Shown piece by piece: positions 17,391 through 25,170 of a stretch of 27,929 nucleotides of DNA. Origin of the DNA: 73-13 sp035556075. GTDB taxonomy: Bacteria > Actinomycetota > Actinomycetes > Actinomycetales > Microbacteriaceae. The first letter of the stretch is position 1. Every line of letters starts with the position of its first letter. Position numbers and translations under genes: made by a program. The stretch covers positions 1-27,929 of the forward strand of contig DATMFQ010000048.1 of the NCBI GenBank assembly GCA_035556075.1. Direction: 5' to 3'. Under the pieces are notes generated by a model. The model worked only from the letters and a program-made list of their open reading frames with translations, was not told the DNA's origin and did no database searches.

Positions 17391-17954
17391 ATGAGCACGA
17401 TCCAGCGCACCACGGAGGCTTCGGCCCCGCGCCCGGCACACCCCGCCCGTCCAGCTGGCTCCGCTGGCCCCGTTGCGGGCGAGCTGCTGGACCAGCGCGG
17501 CTTCCGGGACACGATGGGCCGCTACCCGACCGGGGTCGCCGTCATCGCGGCGATGACCCCGACGGGACGTGCGGGGCTCGCCGTCAACTCCTTCACCTCC
17601 GTCTCGCTCGACCCACCGCTTGTCGCCTTCTGTCCCATGCTGACGAGCACGTCGTGGGCGCAGCTGCGGCCGGTCGGGGGCTTCGCCGTCTCGCTGCTGC
17701 GCGAGGACCACGAGTCGATCGCACGTCGCTTCTCCCAGAAGGGCATCGACCGCTTCGCCGAGCATGACTGGGTCGAGAGCCCCGCGGGCCACCCGGTCCT
17801 CGCCGACGCACTCGGCTGTCTCGACACCACGGTCGAGTCGATCAGCCTCGCGGGCGACCACGAGGTCGTCATCGCCCGGGTCGACCACTGGTCGCAGGTC
17901 GACGATGGCCGCCCGCTCGTGTTCTTCGGCGGCCGCTACCACCGCCTCCCCTGA
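17391..17954 (+). CDS. Flavin reductase (HpaC-like, flavin_reductase domain)
   Basis: 187 aa from ATG 17391, preceded by AAGGAGAGAGG; the frame stays open upstream, but without an SD. The disordered Ala/Pro tail of about 40 residues is followed by the FMN-binding split-barrel: FRDTMGRYPTGVAVIAAMT, LAVNSFTSVSLDPPLVAFCP, FAVSLLREDHESIARRFS, and the NAD(P)H-side GDHEVVIARVDHW with a final FFGGRYHRL. These proteins reduce free FMN/FAD with NAD(P)H and hand it to a partner oxygenase. The partner is very probably the divergently transcribed monooxygenase at 15835. The 215-nt divergent region holds the GATAC repeats. Confidence 0.9.
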   Translation: MSTIQRTTEASAPRPAHPARPAGSAGPVAGELLDQRGFRDTMGRYPTGVAVIAAMTPTGRAGLAVNSFTSVSLDPPLVAFCPMLTSTSWAQLRPVGGFAVSLLREDHESIARRFSQKGIDRFAEHDWVESPAGHPVLADALGCLDTTVESISLAGDHEVVIARVDHWSQVDDGRPLVFFGGRYHRLP

Positions 17955-18016
17955 GCGGGTTGGGCGGCGGGACCCGACCCTGCCGCGAGCGCGCGCCACG
18001 CCCGGCGCGTCGGCCC

Positions 18017-18094
18017 CCGCATTCCTCCCACACCCGCGCACGCCGCACCCCCGCATTCCTCGCCCATCTCGGCCGCGCCAGGCCCGCATTCCTC
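18017..18094. repeat. Three regularly spaced CCGCATTCCTC repeats
   Basis: Copies begin at 18017, 18051 and 18084, 34 and 33 nt apart and in the same orientation. Each is the octamer CCGCATTC extended by CTC. The sequence between them is pyrimidine-rich but not conserved. Confidence 0.8.
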
Positions 18095-18109
18095 CCACAC
18101 TCCCCTCGG

Positions 18110-18169
18110 TGTGCCCGTTTTCACCGAGTGAGCCCGAATAAACGGGCACACCGGGTGAAAACGGGCACA
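18110..18169. repeat. Long nested inverted repeat, possible bidirectional terminator or cruciform
   Basis: The outer arms TGTGCCCGTTTTCACC (18110-18125) and its reverse complement (18154-18169) match perfectly over 16 bp. Inside is a second hairpin GCCCG-AATAAA-CGGGC (18132-18147). The word AACGGGCACA occurs directly at 18141 and 18160 and inverted at 18110. It lies 155 nt after the flavin reductase stop, so a terminator is possible, but the nested form is unusual. Confidence 0.8.
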
Positions 18170-18309
18170 TGGGGCGCGGGAGGTCAATGCCGGGCAGCTC
18201 GGGGCGGACCTCGCGGGCCGAGGGAATGCGCCGGGAGCCGCTAGCGTTCACAGCTAATGTGGATGCTGAACACAGACCACATTCGGCAAACAATCAGAAG
18301 GTGGACACC

Positions 18310-19002
18310 ATGACCACAGGACCACGCATCCTCATCGTCGATGACGAGCCGAACATTCGTGATCTGCTCACCACGAGCCTGCGCTTCGCCGGCTTTGCCG
18401 TCCGCGCGGTCGGCAACGGCGCCGCGGCCATTTCCGCCGTCATCGAGGAAGAGCCCGACCTCATCATCCTCGACGTCATGCTCCCCGACATCAACGGCTT
18501 CGGCGTGACGAAGCGGCTGCGCGCCTCCGGGTATGCGAGCCCCATCCTCTTCCTCACCGCGAAGGACGACACCGAGGACAAGATCACCGGCCTCACCGTC
18601 GGCGGCGACGACTACGTCACGAAGCCGTTCAGCCTCGACGAGATCGTCGCGCGCATCAAGGCGATCCTCCGTCGGACGATGCAGGTCGAGGACGAGTCGG
18701 TCATTCGCGTCGGCGAAGTGACGATGGACCAGGACACGCACGAGGTCACGGTGAACGGCCACGACATCGACCTGTCCCCGACCGAGTTCAAGCTGCTGCG
18801 CTACCTCATGCTCAACCCGAATCGAGTGCTCTCGAAGGCGCAGATCCTCGACCACGTCTGGGAGTACGACTTCAACGGCGACGCAGGCATCGTCGAGAGC
18901 TACATCTCGTACCTGCGCCGCAAGGTCGACGCGCATACCGAGGAGCCGATTATCCAGACGAAGCGCGGCTTCGGATACATGCTCAAGGCCAAGACCGGCT
19001 GA
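18310..19002 (+). CDS. OmpR/PhoP-family response regulator
   Basis: 230 aa from ATG 18310 (GAAGGTGG upstream). The receiver domain spans 1-118: acidic pocket D11/D12, phospho-acceptor D55 in LIILDVMLPD, T83 and K105. The C-terminal winged helix spans about 130-228 (LSPTEFKLLRYLMLNPNRVLSKAQILDHVW, then SYISYLRRKVD and TKRGFGYML). The C-terminal VESYISYLRRKVD is the form seen in the mycobacterial PhoP/TrcR/TcrX branch. It is followed 128 nt later by its kinase at 19131. The signal and regulon are unknown. A TCACAGC half-site upstream suggests autoregulation, which is weak evidence. Confidence 0.92.
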   Translation: MTTGPRILIVDDEPNIRDLLTTSLRFAGFAVRAVGNGAAAISAVIEEEPDLIILDVMLPDINGFGVTKRLRASGYASPILFLTAKDDTEDKITGLTVGGDDYVTKPFSLDEIVARIKAILRRTMQVEDESVIRVGEVTMDQDTHEVTVNGHDIDLSPTEFKLLRYLMLNPNRVLSKAQILDHVWEYDFNGDAGIVESYISYLRRKVDAHTEEPIIQTKRGFGYMLKAKTG

Positions 19003-19130
19003 GTCGGCTGCCTCCGGCGGACCGGGCGGACCGGACGTTGCCGACCGTGGGCTTGTTCGGCGGGCACCAGGCACTCCGGACACCCACTCGCCGCAAACAC
19101 CCACGCTCACCGAACTAGCCTTGAGGCCTC

Positions 19131-20822
19131 ATGCACGACAAGCTCGCTCAGCGCTGGGACGCAATCTCACTCCGGACCAAGATCACCGGCGTGACCGTCC
19201 TGCTGCTCAGCGCAGGGCTCGTCGTCGCCGGCCTCGGCACGATGGCCGTGCTCCGCGGCTACCTCATCGAGCAGGTCGACCGGCAGCTGGCCGTCGCGCT
19301 CGGCGAGCTCAGCGCCGACGGCACGATCCAGCTCAGCAACGCTGACATCTACCTCGAGGACGAGGCCTCCCCCTTCAACCCGTACTACCTCGGCGTCATC
19401 TCCGCCGATGGCGAGCTGCTCGACGACAACATCGTCCAGGACGTCATCCGGCCCAATTGGGAGGCCGTCGACGTCAGCGCCCTCCCCCCGGGGACCCCGA
19501 CCATCACGCTGCGCAGCAGCGACCGGTCCACTGAGTGGCGGCTCCTCCTCACCCCCGTCGTCGTCTCCGTCAACGGCAGCACCGCGGTCCTCGCGATCGG
19601 CATGAACCTCGCCGACGCCGACGAGACCGTCAACCGATTCGGCGCGATCTTCCTCTTCTTCGCGCTCACCGTCATCCTCCTCGGGGGCGCCCTCACCCGG
19701 CTGCTCGCCACCACCACATTCGCCCCGCTGCGTCGACTCGAGGCGCAGGCCGCCCGCTTCGCCGGCGGCGACTACTCGCAGCGCCTCGGCTGGGTGCCGC
19801 CGAACACCGAGGTCGGGCGCCTCACCCGCTCGCTCAACGGCATGCTCGCCCGCATCGACAGCGCCTTCTCCGACCGTGCCCGCACCATCGAGCAGATGCG
19901 CCGCTTCGTCGGCGACGCCTCCCACGAGCTGCGCACGCCGCTCGTCACCGTCCGCGGGTACGCCGAGCTGTACCGCATGGGGGCCCTGGCGAGCGAGGAC
20001 GACGTCGCGCAGGCGATGGAGCGCATCGAGAAGGAAGCCGTCCGGATGGGGGAGCTCGTCGAGGACCTCCTCGAGCTCGCCCGGCTCGACCAGACCGACA
20101 AGCCCCTCGAACTCGCGCCCGTCGACCTGGTCCCCATCGCGCACGACGCCGCGCGCGACGCTATGGCCGGTCACCCGGAGCGGGAGGTCGTCGTCATCGG
20201 TCTCGACCCTGACACGCTCGTCGCCGGTCCCATTCGTGCCATCCGGCCCGCCGACACCCCCGGCACGCCGATGCCGGTGCCGGACGCCGAGAACACCCTC
20301 ACCCGCCCCATCCCGCTGCCCGCCGACACCACCGGCACGGTGGATGCGACGACGACCAGCACGACCCGCCCGATCCCGCTGCTCGCCCGCGTCTTCCAGC
20401 GCCGCACTCGACCGATCGAGGTCATCCCCGACGCGCAGCAACCCGCCCCCGAGCCCGACGCGGGCGCGATCGTGCTCGGGGCGGAGAACAAGATCCGCCA
20501 GGTCGCCGCGAACCTCGTCACGAATGCGATCCGCTATTCACCGGCGCACTCGCCGATCGAGATCGGTGTCGGTGTCGATGCCGCCGCCCGCCGAGCGGTG
20601 CTCGCCGTCATCGACCACGGTGATGGGGTGCCCGCCGAAATCCGGGACAAGATCTTCCAGCGCTTCTGGCGTGCCGACACGTCGCGGGCCCGCGAGACCG
20701 GCGGCAACGGCCTGGGCCTCGCCATCGTCGCCGCGATCGTCCAGGCGCACCGCGGCTCCATCGACATCGTCGACACGCCCGGCGGAGGCGCGACCTTCCG
20801 GGTCTGGCTCCCGCTCGCCTGA
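19131..20822 (+). CDS. Sensor histidine kinase with a Pro/Thr-rich insertion
   Basis: 563 aa. TM1 is about 17-40, an extracytoplasmic sensor region about 45-165, TM2 about 170-192, HAMP about 193-250, and HisKA has H265 in GDASHELRTPL. The ATPase domain has the N-box NLVTNAIRYS (461-470), DHGDGVP (G1), FQRFWRAD (F) and GGNGLGLAIV (G2). All catalytic motifs are intact. Between the first ATPase strand and the N-box, residues about 360-445 form an insertion absent from ordinary kinases of this type as I know them. It is Pro/Thr/Asp-rich and contains TRPIPL at 391 and 412 and TRPIEV at 426. A TAGCCT -10-like box ends 9 nt before the ATG, so transcription may start almost at the start codon. The partner is the upstream response regulator. 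Confidence 0.9.
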   Translation: MHDKLAQRWDAISLRTKITGVTVLLLSAGLVVAGLGTMAVLRGYLIEQVDRQLAVALGELSADGTIQLSNADIYLEDEASPFNPYYLGVISADGELLDDNIVQDVIRPNWEAVDVSALPPGTPTITLRSSDRSTEWRLLLTPVVVSVNGSTAVLAIGMNLADADETVNRFGAIFLFFALTVILLGGALTRLLATTTFAPLRRLEAQAARFAGGDYSQRLGWVPPNTEVGRLTRSLNGMLARIDSAFSDRARTIEQMRRFVGDASHELRTPLVTVRGYAELYRMGALASEDDVAQAMERIEKEAVRMGELVEDLLELARLDQTDKPLELAPVDLVPIAHDAARDAMAGHPEREVVVIGLDPDTLVAGPIRAIRPADTPGTPMPVPDAENTLTRPIPLPADTTGTVDATTTSTTRPIPLLARVFQRRTRPIEVIPDAQQPAPEPDAGAIVLGAENKIRQVAANLVTNAIRYSPAHSPIEIGVGVDAAARRAVLAVIDHGDGVPAEIRDKIFQRFWRADTSRARETGGNGLGLAIVAAIVQAHRGSIDIVDTPGGGATFRVWLPLA

Positions 20823-20823
20823 G

Positions 20824-21171
20824 TCACACGGTGGCGAGCAGGCCCGCGATCGAGTCGAGCGCGCCCGGGACGAGCCGGTAGTAGGCCCAGGTGCCACGCT
20901 TCGTCCGAGTGAGGAAGCCACCGTCGACGAGCACCTTGAGGTGGTGCGAGACGGTCGGCTGGGCGAGGTCGAGCGGCTCGGTGAGGTCGCAAACGCAGGC
21001 CTCCCGGTCTTCATGCGCCGCGACCATCGAGAGGATGCGGAGGCGCGCGGGGTCCGCGATGGCCTTGAGCGCCTTGGCGAGGGACTGCGCATTCGTCGGC
21101 GTGATCGGCTCGCCCACGATGGGGGCGCAGCACGCCTGCAGGTCGTGGAGCGGGAGCAGTTCGACGGTCAC
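20824..21171 (-). CDS. arsR: ArsR-family arsenic-responsive repressor
   Basis: 115 aa from GTG 21171, chosen because TATTCT lies exactly 6 nt upstream (leaderless); ATG 21177 would add two residues. Winged helix: ALKAIADPARLRILSMVAA, LDLAQPTVSHHLKVLVDGGFL, KRGTWAYYRL. Cysteines sit at 14-15 (ACCAP) and at 59 and 61 (EACVCDL). An N-terminal Cys pair plus one in the alpha3/4 CVCDL region resembles the corynebacterial ArsR1 arsenite site and differs from the E. coli triad. It is divergent from the Cys-rich peptide, aquaporin and arsC genes. A 16-bp palindrome between the two starts is the probable operator. It converges with the kinase gene (2 nt apart). Confidence 0.92.
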   Translation of the reverse strand: MTVELLPLHDLQACCAPIVGEPITPTNAQSLAKALKAIADPARLRILSMVAAHEDREACVCDLTEPLDLAQPTVSHHLKVLVDGGFLTRTKRGTWAYYRLVPGALDSIAGLLATV

Positions 21172-21177
21172 ATGCAT

Positions 21178-21183
21178 AGAATA
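21178..21183 (-). promoter_or_regulatory. -10 box of arsR, leaderless geometry
   Basis: TATTCT on the minus strand is followed by ATGCAT and then GTG. This is the fourth case in the window of TAnnnT-N6-GTG. Confidence 0.5.
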
Positions 21184-21192
21184 CCTTCGATA

Positions 21193-21222
21193 TTGACATT
21201 CATCGATGAATGCGGGCACAAT
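21193..21222 (+). promoter_or_regulatory. Promoter of the arsenic operon with operator palindrome
   Basis: The -35 is TTGACA (21193-21198, consensus) and the -10 is CACAAT (21217-21222), with an 18-nt spacer. The perfect 16-bp palindrome CATTCATCGATGAATG (21197-21212) fills the spacer and overlaps the -35, the classic place for a repressor. ArsR binding is inferred. Confidence 0.6.
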
Positions 21223-21250
21223 CCTTCCATTGATCCCCATCGATGGAAGG
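21223..21250 (+). promoter_or_regulatory. Hairpin covering the Shine-Dalgarno of the Cys-rich peptide gene
   Basis: CCTTCCATTGAT (21223-21234), loop CCCC, ATCGATGGAAGG (21239-21250). In RNA all 12 positions pair, one as U-G. The 3' arm contains GGAAGG, the SD of the GTG at 21258. It could sequester the SD, or act as a second ArsR site at DNA level. If transcription starts near 21229 the first arm would be cut short. Confidence 0.5.
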
Positions 21251-21257
21251 ACGGATC

Positions 21258-21353
21258 GTGAGCGATTGCTGCGACCCCCTCGCGTGCGACCCAGGCTGCA
21301 GCTGCACCGAGTGCCGCAACTGCTGCTGCACCGAGTGCCGCAACTGCTGCTGA
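21258..21353 (+). CDS. Small Cys-rich, metallothionein-like peptide in the arsenic operon
   Basis: 31 aa, GTG 21258 to TGA 21351-21353. GGAAGG lies 7 nt upstream of the GTG, a good SD. Twelve of 31 residues are Cys (4, 5, 10, 14, 16, 19, 22, 23, 24, 27, 30, 31). Residues 16-31 are two perfect copies of CTECRNCC, encoded by a 24-nt direct repeat. The rest is MSDCCDPLACDPGCS. The aquaporin GTG at 21359 follows the TGA by 5 nt, indicating translational coupling. Position directly behind the ArsR-controlled promoter suggests it is the first gene of the operon. By composition it would bind thiophilic metal(loid) ions; arsenite binding is inferred from context. I know of no named family with this pattern. 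It is too short for standard gene calling. Confidence 0.75.
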   Translation: MSDCCDPLACDPGCSCTECRNCCCTECRNCC

Positions 21354-21358
21354 TCCGC

Positions 21359-22036
21359 GTGCATCAGCTGCTGCGCCAGGCTGGCGCCGAGCTCCTCGGC
21401 ACCGGTCTGCTCGTCGCCGTCGTCATCGGCTCGGGCCTCATGGCCGAGCGCCTCACCGACGACCCGGCGCTCGGGCTGCTCGCCGCAAGTCTCGCGACGG
21501 CGCTCGGCCTCCTCGTCCTCATCTTCGTGCTGCAGCCGGTGAGCGGCGCGCACCTCAACCCGGTCGTCACACTCGCCAGCCGCGCGCTCGGCGCACCGCA
21601 CTCGAGCCTGGCGGCCGCTGCGGTGATCGTCGCCCAGTGCCTCGGCGCGATCGGCGGTGCACTGCTCGCGAATGCGATGTTCGGCGCCGCCACGAACCTT
21701 TCGACCCGGGACCGGGCCGATGCCCCGGCGCTGCTCGCCGAGCTCGTCGCGACCGCAGGGCTCGTGCTCGCGATCCTCGCGCTGATCCGCACCGGCCGGG
21801 CCGCGCTCGTCGCGCCCGCGGTCGCCGCCTGGATCGGCGCGGCCTATTGGTTCACGTCCTCCACCGCATTCGCGAACCCGGCCGTGACGCTCGGCCGCAT
21901 GTTCACCGACAGCCTCGCCGGAATCGCACCGGCCGCGGCGCCGTGGTTCATCGGCGCCCAGCTCCTCGGCGGCGCGGTCGGCCTCGGTCTCAGCCTGCTG
22001 CTCTATCCCCGTCCTCAAGCAAAGGAACCGACATGA
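21359..22036 (+). CDS. aqpS: Aquaglyceroporin of the arsenic operon (AqpS-like)
   Basis: 225 aa from GTG 21359. Longer in-frame versions (from 21206) would only read through the Cys-rich gene in another frame and add an unlikely HRVPQLLL-repeat extension. Six hydrophobic segments are present. The two pore boxes are HLNPVVTL (N67-P68-V69) and FANPAVTLGR (N173-P174-A175); the first has Val where classical channels have Ala. MIP channels in ars operons, as in Sinorhizobium AqpS, let arsenite leave the cell after ArsC reduces arsenate. No arsB or acr3 is present, so this channel is probably the exit route. The stop overlaps the arsC ATG (ATGA). Confidence 0.88.
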   Translation: MHQLLRQAGAELLGTGLLVAVVIGSGLMAERLTDDPALGLLAASLATALGLLVLIFVLQPVSGAHLNPVVTLASRALGAPHSSLAAAAVIVAQCLGAIGGALLANAMFGAATNLSTRDRADAPALLAELVATAGLVLAILALIRTGRAALVAPAVAAWIGAAYWFTSSTAFANPAVTLGRMFTDSLAGIAPAAAPWFIGAQLLGGAVGLGLSLLLYPRPQAKEPT

Positions 22037-22449
22037 CGACCCCCAAGCCCACCGTGATGTTCGCGTGCGTGCATAACGCCGGACGCTCCCAGATGGCACT
22101 CGGGTTCTTCCGCCACTACGCGGGCGATGCTGCCGAGGCCCGCTCCGGCGGCTCCGACCCGGGTCCAGGACTCAACCCGGTCGCGGTCGCCGCGATGGCC
22201 GAGCGCGGCATCGACATCGCCGGCGAGACGCCGCAGCAGTGGACCCCCGTCGCGCTGCAGGGCTCTGACGTCATCGTCACGATGGGCTGTGGCGATGAAT
22301 GCCCGTTCTACCCCGGCAAGCGCTATCTCGACTGGGAGGTCGGCGACCCCGCCGGGCAGTCCGTCGAGCGGGTCCGGGAGATCCGCGACGAGATCGAGCA
22401 GCGCGTCCTCGGCCTGCTCGCGGAGCTCGGGATCGAGCCCAGGCACTGA
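22033..22449 (+). CDS. arsC: Arsenate reductase, LMW-phosphatase fold (mycothiol-type likely)
   Basis: 138 aa. The catalytic loop is CVHNAGRSQM (Cys12, Arg18), followed by IVTMGCGDECPFYPGKRYLDW (C86, C90 in part) and the general-acid loop DPAGQS (D105-P106). The HNAGRSQM loop together with MGCGD-CP is characteristic of the LMW-PTP-like ArsC group, and actinobacterial members use mycothiol/mycoredoxin. It reduces arsenate to arsenite, which the preceding channel would release. ATG 22033 overlaps the aquaporin stop by 4 nt. It is the last gene of the operon and runs into a strong terminator. Confidence 0.92.
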   Translation: MTTPKPTVMFACVHNAGRSQMALGFFRHYAGDAAEARSGGSDPGPGLNPVAVAAMAERGIDIAGETPQQWTPVALQGSDVIVTMGCGDECPFYPGKRYLDWEVGDPAGQSVERVREIRDEIEQRVLGLLAELGIEPRH

Positions 22450-22457
22450 GATGCGAA

Positions 22458-22488
22458 AACGGGCGGCTCCCCAGGAGAGCCGCCCGTT
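22458..22488. terminator. Bidirectional terminator between arsC and groEL
   Basis: A 12-bp perfect stem around AACGGGCGGCTC (22458-22469) and its complement (22477-22488). GAAAA precedes it on the plus strand, giving a U-run for the groEL direction. It sits in the 58-nt gap between two converging genes. Confidence 0.8.
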
Positions 22489-22507
22489 CGCGGGATCGCG
22501 GTCGGAC

Positions 22508-24139
<1,632 letters not shown>

Positions 24140-24186
24140 TGTGTTTCTCGTCCCTCCCGGACGTCACGAACTTGACGGCAAAATGC

Positions 24187-24213
24187 CTAGCACTCGACAC
24201 ACCCGAGTGCCAA
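24187..24213. promoter_or_regulatory. CIRCE element 1 (HrcA operator)
   Basis: CTAGCACTC-N9-GAGTGCCAA, with the exact 9-9-9 CIRCE layout. It begins 48 nt upstream of the groEL start codon. Confidence 0.9.
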
Positions 24214-24221
24214 GATCGACG

Positions 24222-24248
24222 TTAGCACTCGCCCCCTGTGAGTGCAAA
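24222..24248. promoter_or_regulatory. CIRCE element 2 (HrcA operator)
   Basis: TTAGCACTC-N9-GAGTGCAAA; the left arm is perfect. It lies 35 nt (start to start) from element 1, giving tandem operators for heat-shock repression. Confidence 0.88.
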
Positions 24249-24334
24249 GCATCAGTGCTCGCCCGCAGCGCAACACGAAGCCGAGCGATGCATGCGGGAC
24301 GCGCTGACCGCATGCATGTCACGAGGGTCGCGAC

Positions 24335-24976
24335 TCAGCCGTCGGCGGGCGCGTCGCCGTCAGCGGGCGCGTCCGTCGACTCCGTCGGGGGCGGCATGCA
24401 GGTCGGGTCGGCAAGACAGGCGGGGTGGTCCTTGCCGAGCACGATCGAGATGGTGCCGCCGAAGAAGTCGTCGCGGCCGACGAGGAACATCTCGCCGACG
24501 CCAAGCGCCTGAATGAGGCCGCGCACGACGTCCTCCTCACTCGGGTTCTTGTAGTAGATCATCGTGTCGAGGAGCTCGCGGTCGCCGGCGTTCGCGGTGC
24601 GGACGACGGGCCAGCCCGCCGCGCTCAGCTCGTCGCCGACCGTCGACTGGAGGCCGGTGAGCGGCGTCCCGTTGAGGATGACGATGGCGACGCCGCGCGC
24701 CGGATCGAGCTCGGTCGCGGGGTCCCTGATGATCGGCAGCTCGACGGTCGGGGTGGCCGATGCGGTGGGGACGGGCTTGGCGAGCCACGGGATGCCGACC
24801 TCGATGCCGAAGAGGCGGTCCATGACGAAGAGCGAGCCGACCGTGAGCACGAGGATCCCCGCGATGACGCCGAGGACGGCGAGCAGGCCGCCGCCGCGTC
24901 GCCGCGGGCCACGGTGGGCACCGATGCGACCACGCTCGCGCGGGACCTTGTCGAATCGGTCCTTCTGCCTGGCCAT
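24335..24976 (-). CDS. LytR_C-domain membrane-anchored protein
   Basis: 213 aa from ATG 24976; the open frame extends to a TTG at 25030 without support. It has a basic cytoplasmic tail (1-29, RRRGGG), one TM helix (30-53), a Pro/Thr linker, and a C-terminal LytR_C domain (about 90-175). The domain includes ARGVAIVILNGTPLTGLQSTVGDELSAAGW and DTMIYYKNPSEEDVVRGLIQALG. The tail holds a duplicated DAPADG and a CLADPTC pair. LytR_C occurs at the end of wall-polymer ligases, but here it stands alone, so a wall-related accessory role is only inferred. It is downstream of hmuT's divergent region and upstream of groEL on the same strand. Confidence 0.85.
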   Translation of the reverse strand: MARQKDRFDKVPRERGRIGAHRGPRRRGGGLLAVLGVIAGILVLTVGSLFVMDRLFGIEVGIPWLAKPVPTASATPTVELPIIRDPATELDPARGVAIVILNGTPLTGLQSTVGDELSAAGWPVVRTANAGDRELLDTMIYYKNPSEEDVVRGLIQALGVGEMFLVGRDDFFGGTISIVLGKDHPACLADPTCMPPPTESTDAPADGDAPADG

Positions 24977-25086
24977 GTGTGCGAGTCGCTCCGTCGATGC
25001 CGTGAGGCCCTGGCGGCGCCGGACCAACAACGGATGCTATCGCAAGGCATCCGTTTGGCCCTGCGCACACGCTGTGCGCAAAGAGG

Positions 25087-25105
25087 TTAGGATCGCCTAA
25101 GCTAA
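25087..25105. promoter_or_regulatory. DtxR/IdeR iron box upstream of hmuT
   Basis: TTAGGATCGCCTAAGCTAA matches the 19-bp consensus TTAGGTTAGCCTAACCTAA at 16 positions. It lies 66 nt before the hmuT start and overlaps a possible -10 (TAGGAT, 25088-25093). The cognate regulator is at 5352-6038. Confidence 0.85.
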
Positions 25106-25170
25106 CTCGTTGTCCCGGATGGTCCCCGCGCCGGACGGATGGCGCCCATCACCCGACCGGAGTCCCAGAC

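Larger units (their letters stand above)
17955..18309. other. 355-nt intergenic region with repeats, no gene seen
   Basis: No supportable coding sequence was found. It contains three CCGCATTCCTC repeats (18017-18094), a large inverted repeat (18110-18169), and the promoter area of the response regulator with one TCACAGC heptamer (18248-18254), the half-site known for mycobacterial PhoP. A second heptamer copy is not visible. Confidence 0.7.

Noticed and set aside
18248..18260. Full PhoP box upstream of the response regulator
   Set aside because: Only one TCACAGC heptamer is present. The second direct repeat expected 4 nt later is missing, so it is mentioned only as a half-site.
21206..21358. 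N-terminal extension of the aquaporin from ATG 21206
   Set aside because: The ATG lies inside the operator palindrome, upstream of the probable transcription start. The extension has an HRVPQLLL repeat that is only the Cys-rich gene read in another frame. GTG 21359 starts right at the first channel helix.
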